Positions 6,208 to 7,665 of a stretch of DNA of 7,665 bases are shown piece by piece. The translations under genes and the position numbers were made by a program. The stretch is from Hyphomonadaceae bacterium (GTDB taxonomy: Bacteria; Pseudomonadota; Alphaproteobacteria; Caulobacterales; Hyphomonadaceae). The DNA lies in assembly GCA_030696545.1 (NCBI GenBank), contig JAUYSA010000332.1:1-7665 (forward strand), written 5' to 3'. Below the pieces are notes generated by a model. It did no database searches. It was not told where the DNA came from and saw only the letters and a list, made by a program, of their open reading frames with translations. Within the stretch, counting starts at the first letter, position 1; each line of letters begins with the position of its first letter.

Positions 6208-7554
6208 ATGGCGCGCGCGATCGATCAACGAGAGACGGAAGGCAAGGGCAGACTCTACCGGATGCTCTGGCGCTGGCACTTCTATGCTGGCCTTATCTGC
6301 ATTCCATTCGTGATCTGGCTGTCGGTTACGGGATCGATCTACCTGTTCCGTCCCCAGATCGATGCGTGGATCGATCGCGACGTCGCTGTCCTGCAAAGGA
6401 CAGGCGAAGCCGCAACACAGCAGGAACTCGTCGCGGCGGCTACGGCCGCCGTGCCGGGGTCCACCTTCGCAGGGATCATGTTGCCTGATCAGGCTGACCA
6501 GGCCGCGCGCGTGCTGGTGTCCGACAAGGGCGTCCGCACGCGCGTCTATCTCCATCCCGATACGATGGACGTTCTCAAGACGCAGGACGAGGGCTCCACC
6601 TGGGATCGCTGGATCTTCAAGCTGCATGGCGAACTCATGCTGGGCACGCCCGGCTCCATCATGGTGGAGCTGGCGGCCTCATGGGCCATCCTGATGATCC
6701 TCACCGGGCTCTATCTCTGGTGGCCGCGCAACGCGAAGGGCCTCGGAGGCGTGCTCTATCCGCGCATCGGCCAAGGCGCGAAGCGTTTCTGGAGGGATCT
6801 TCACGCCGTTGTCGGCGTCTGGGTATCTGCCTGGGCGCTGATTCTGCTCGCCAGCGGAATGCCGTGGGCGCTGGTCTGGGGCAATGGCTTCAAGATGGTG
6901 CGCGAGGCGACAGGTAACGCGCCCATCACGCAGGATTGGACAATCGGCTCGATCGACGACGAGCACGCCGAACACTTTGCGCAGGATGCTGGCGTCGTCG
7001 ATCACTCCGCCCATGGCGGCGCGACGCTCGACCAGATCTACGCTGCCGCGCTGACGCAGAACCTGGCCGCGCCGGCTATCCTTACGCCGCCGTCGAAAGC
7101 GTCGAACTATTGGTGGGCAAAGTCGAACACGCCCAACCGTCCCCAGCAGCAAAGCATCGCCTTCGATCCGATGACCGGAGCCGAGGTGAGCCGCGAGGTG
7201 TTCGAGAAGAAGCACATCATCGACCAGATCGTCGGTATCGGCATCGCCGCTCATGAGGGCCAACTTTTCGGCCCAATCAACCAGGCTATCGGCGTGCTCA
7301 CCGCGCTCGGGCTCGTCACCCTGTGCGTCAGCGCATTCGTGATGTGGAGACGCCGCGCGCCAGACGGCGTGCTCGGTGCGCCGCCACCTATTCCTGACGC
7401 CAGGATCGGCGCCGGCCTTGCCGTCATCATTGTCGTTGCGGCAGTGCTGTTGCCGGTGTTGGGCATGAGTCTGGTCGTACTGGCGATCCTGGAGCGGTTG
7501 ATCTTGAAGCGCTGGGCCCCGGCGCGACGCTGGCTGGGGCTTGGTTCGGCCTGA
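6208..7554 (+). CDS. PepSY-TM family inner-membrane protein
   Basis: The 448-residue product matches the PepSY-associated transmembrane family. Membrane segments are near 25-47, 152-172, 199-224 and 357-380, with a long C-terminal hydrophobic stretch 401-431 broken at LP (415-416) that may be a helical hairpin. Positive residues at 174-197 and 381-383 place those loops in the cytoplasm, so 48-151 (the PepSY-like part) and 225-356 should face the periplasm. His24, His140, His199 and His349 lie at membrane edges and are candidate haem ligands. P. aeruginosa FoxB, a member of this family, is a haem-containing ferrisiderophore reductase, so reduction of the receptor's imported chelate is a reasonable guess. 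A His-rich stretch (253-269) is a possible metal site. It is the last gene of the receptor cluster, 12 bp after the receptor. Family assignment is firm, the reductase role inferred. Confidence 0.9.
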   Translation: MARAIDQRETEGKGRLYRMLWRWHFYAGLICIPFVIWLSVTGSIYLFRPQIDAWIDRDVAVLQRTGEAATQQELVAAATAAVPGSTFAGIMLPDQADQAARVLVSDKGVRTRVYLHPDTMDVLKTQDEGSTWDRWIFKLHGELMLGTPGSIMVELAASWAILMILTGLYLWWPRNAKGLGGVLYPRIGQGAKRFWRDLHAVVGVWVSAWALILLASGMPWALVWGNGFKMVREATGNAPITQDWTIGSIDDEHAEHFAQDAGVVDHSAHGGATLDQIYAAALTQNLAAPAILTPPSKASNYWWAKSNTPNRPQQQSIAFDPMTGAEVSREVFEKKHIIDQIVGIGIAAHEGQLFGPINQAIGVLTALGLVTLCVSAFVMWRRRAPDGVLGAPPPIPDARIGAGLAVIIVVAAVLLPVLGMSLVVLAILERLILKRWAPARRWLGLGSA

Positions 7555-7567
7555 GCCGGGCTTGCAG

Positions 7568-7612
7568 TGGAACCTGTTCCTGTGCTCGGAGTTCCAACCG
7601 ATCGGAAGGAAC
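7568..7612. repeat. Cluster of GGAAC/GTTCC pentamers
   Basis: Four copies occur in 44 bp: GGAAC at 7569-7573, GTTCC at 7576-7580, GTTCC at 7591-7595 and GGAAC at 7608-7612. The first pair forms the palindrome GGAAC-CT-GTTCC. The first and third form the inverted repeat TGGAAC (7568-7573) and GTTCCA (7591-7596). They may be operator half-sites for the response regulator gene. The last overlaps the probable ribosome binding site GGAAGGA (7604-7610). Confidence 0.5.
7569..7593 (+). promoter_or_regulatory. Possible EcfG-type (general stress) promoter
   Basis: GGAACC starts at 7569 and AGTT lies at 7590-7593, giving GGAAC-N16-AGTT. Alphaproteobacterial EcfG sigma factors recognise GGAAC-N16/17-CGTT, so there is one mismatch in the -10 part. 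It stands 27 bp before the ATG of the response regulator. The spacing and the GC-rich background make a chance match possible. Confidence 0.4.
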
Positions 7613-7620
7613 AAACCCGA

Positions 7621-7665
7621 ATGAGTTCGCTGCGCGTAATGATTGTCGAGGACGAGCCCCTGATC
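7621..7665 (+). CDS. Response regulator, N-terminus only (partial)
   Basis: Only 15 codons lie in the window, reading MSSLRVMIVEDEPLI. The pattern of a hydrophobic first strand followed by an acidic cluster (Glu10, Asp11, Glu12) is the start of a CheY-like receiver domain, where these acidic residues bind Mg2+ for phosphorylation of an aspartate farther on. The output domain is not visible, so it could be an OmpR-type transcription factor or a stand-alone receiver. It is not PhyR-like, since PhyR has a sigma-like domain before its receiver. GGAAGGA (7604-7610), 10 nt upstream, is the likely ribosome binding site. The 66-bp gap after the PepSY gene and its own promoter-like region suggest separate transcription. 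Confidence 0.85.
   Translation, partial: MSSLRVMIVEDEPLI

Noticed and set aside
6679..7614. 311-codon open frame on the - strand opposite the PepSY gene
   Set aside because: It is a frame shadow of a GC-rich gene with strong family evidence on the + strand; its translation is rich in Arg, His and Asp and resembles no family.
7621..7665. PhyR anti-anti-sigma regulator, suggested by the EcfG-like promoter
   Set aside because: The protein begins directly with a receiver strand, whereas PhyR starts with a sigma-like domain.

Overview
The window looks like chromosomal DNA of an alphaproteobacterium. An rRNA operon end runs 23S, 5S, tRNA-fMet, an order typical of that class. The protein genes are GC-rich and carry Gram-negative envelope proteins (a TonB-dependent receptor, Sec-exported proteins). 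I cannot assign a genus by eye.

Layout. Bases 1 to about 930 are the end of a ribosomal RNA operon: the last ~365 nt of 23S rRNA (A-loop and sarcin-ricin loop visible), a short spacer with hairpins, 5S rRNA inside an extended precursor stem, a ~215-nt spacer with hairpins, initiator tRNA with encoded CCA, and a GC-rich hairpin terminator with a TTCG loop. A pirin-family cupin gene follows on the + strand (about 1011-1871). It converges on a secreted serine carboxypeptidase-like gene (family S10) on the - strand (3480 to 1861). The two coding regions overlap by 11 bp, and a perfect palindrome there covers both stop codons.

A 159-bp divergent intergenic region rich in GCGAC/GTCGC repeats separates the peptidase from a + strand cluster. 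That cluster holds a small membrane-anchored DUF2946-like protein (GTG start at 3640), a TonB-dependent outer-membrane receptor (4120-6195) and an inner-membrane PepSY/PepSY-TM protein (6208-7554). Together they suggest metal or metal-chelate uptake: the receptor brings the ligand across the outer membrane, and the PepSY-TM protein may act on it at the inner membrane, as FoxB-type siderophore reductases do. The substrate (ferric siderophore, copper or other) cannot be read from the sequence.

The window ends in the first 15 codons of a response regulator. Its upstream region has four GGAAC/GTTCC pentamers, two of them spaced roughly like a promoter of the alphaproteobacterial general-stress sigma factor (EcfG type).

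Most of the window is made of recognisable families. The least explained parts are the regulatory DNA (3541-3605 and 7568-7612), the shared-stop palindrome (1860-1878), and the ligand of the receptor/PepSY pair.
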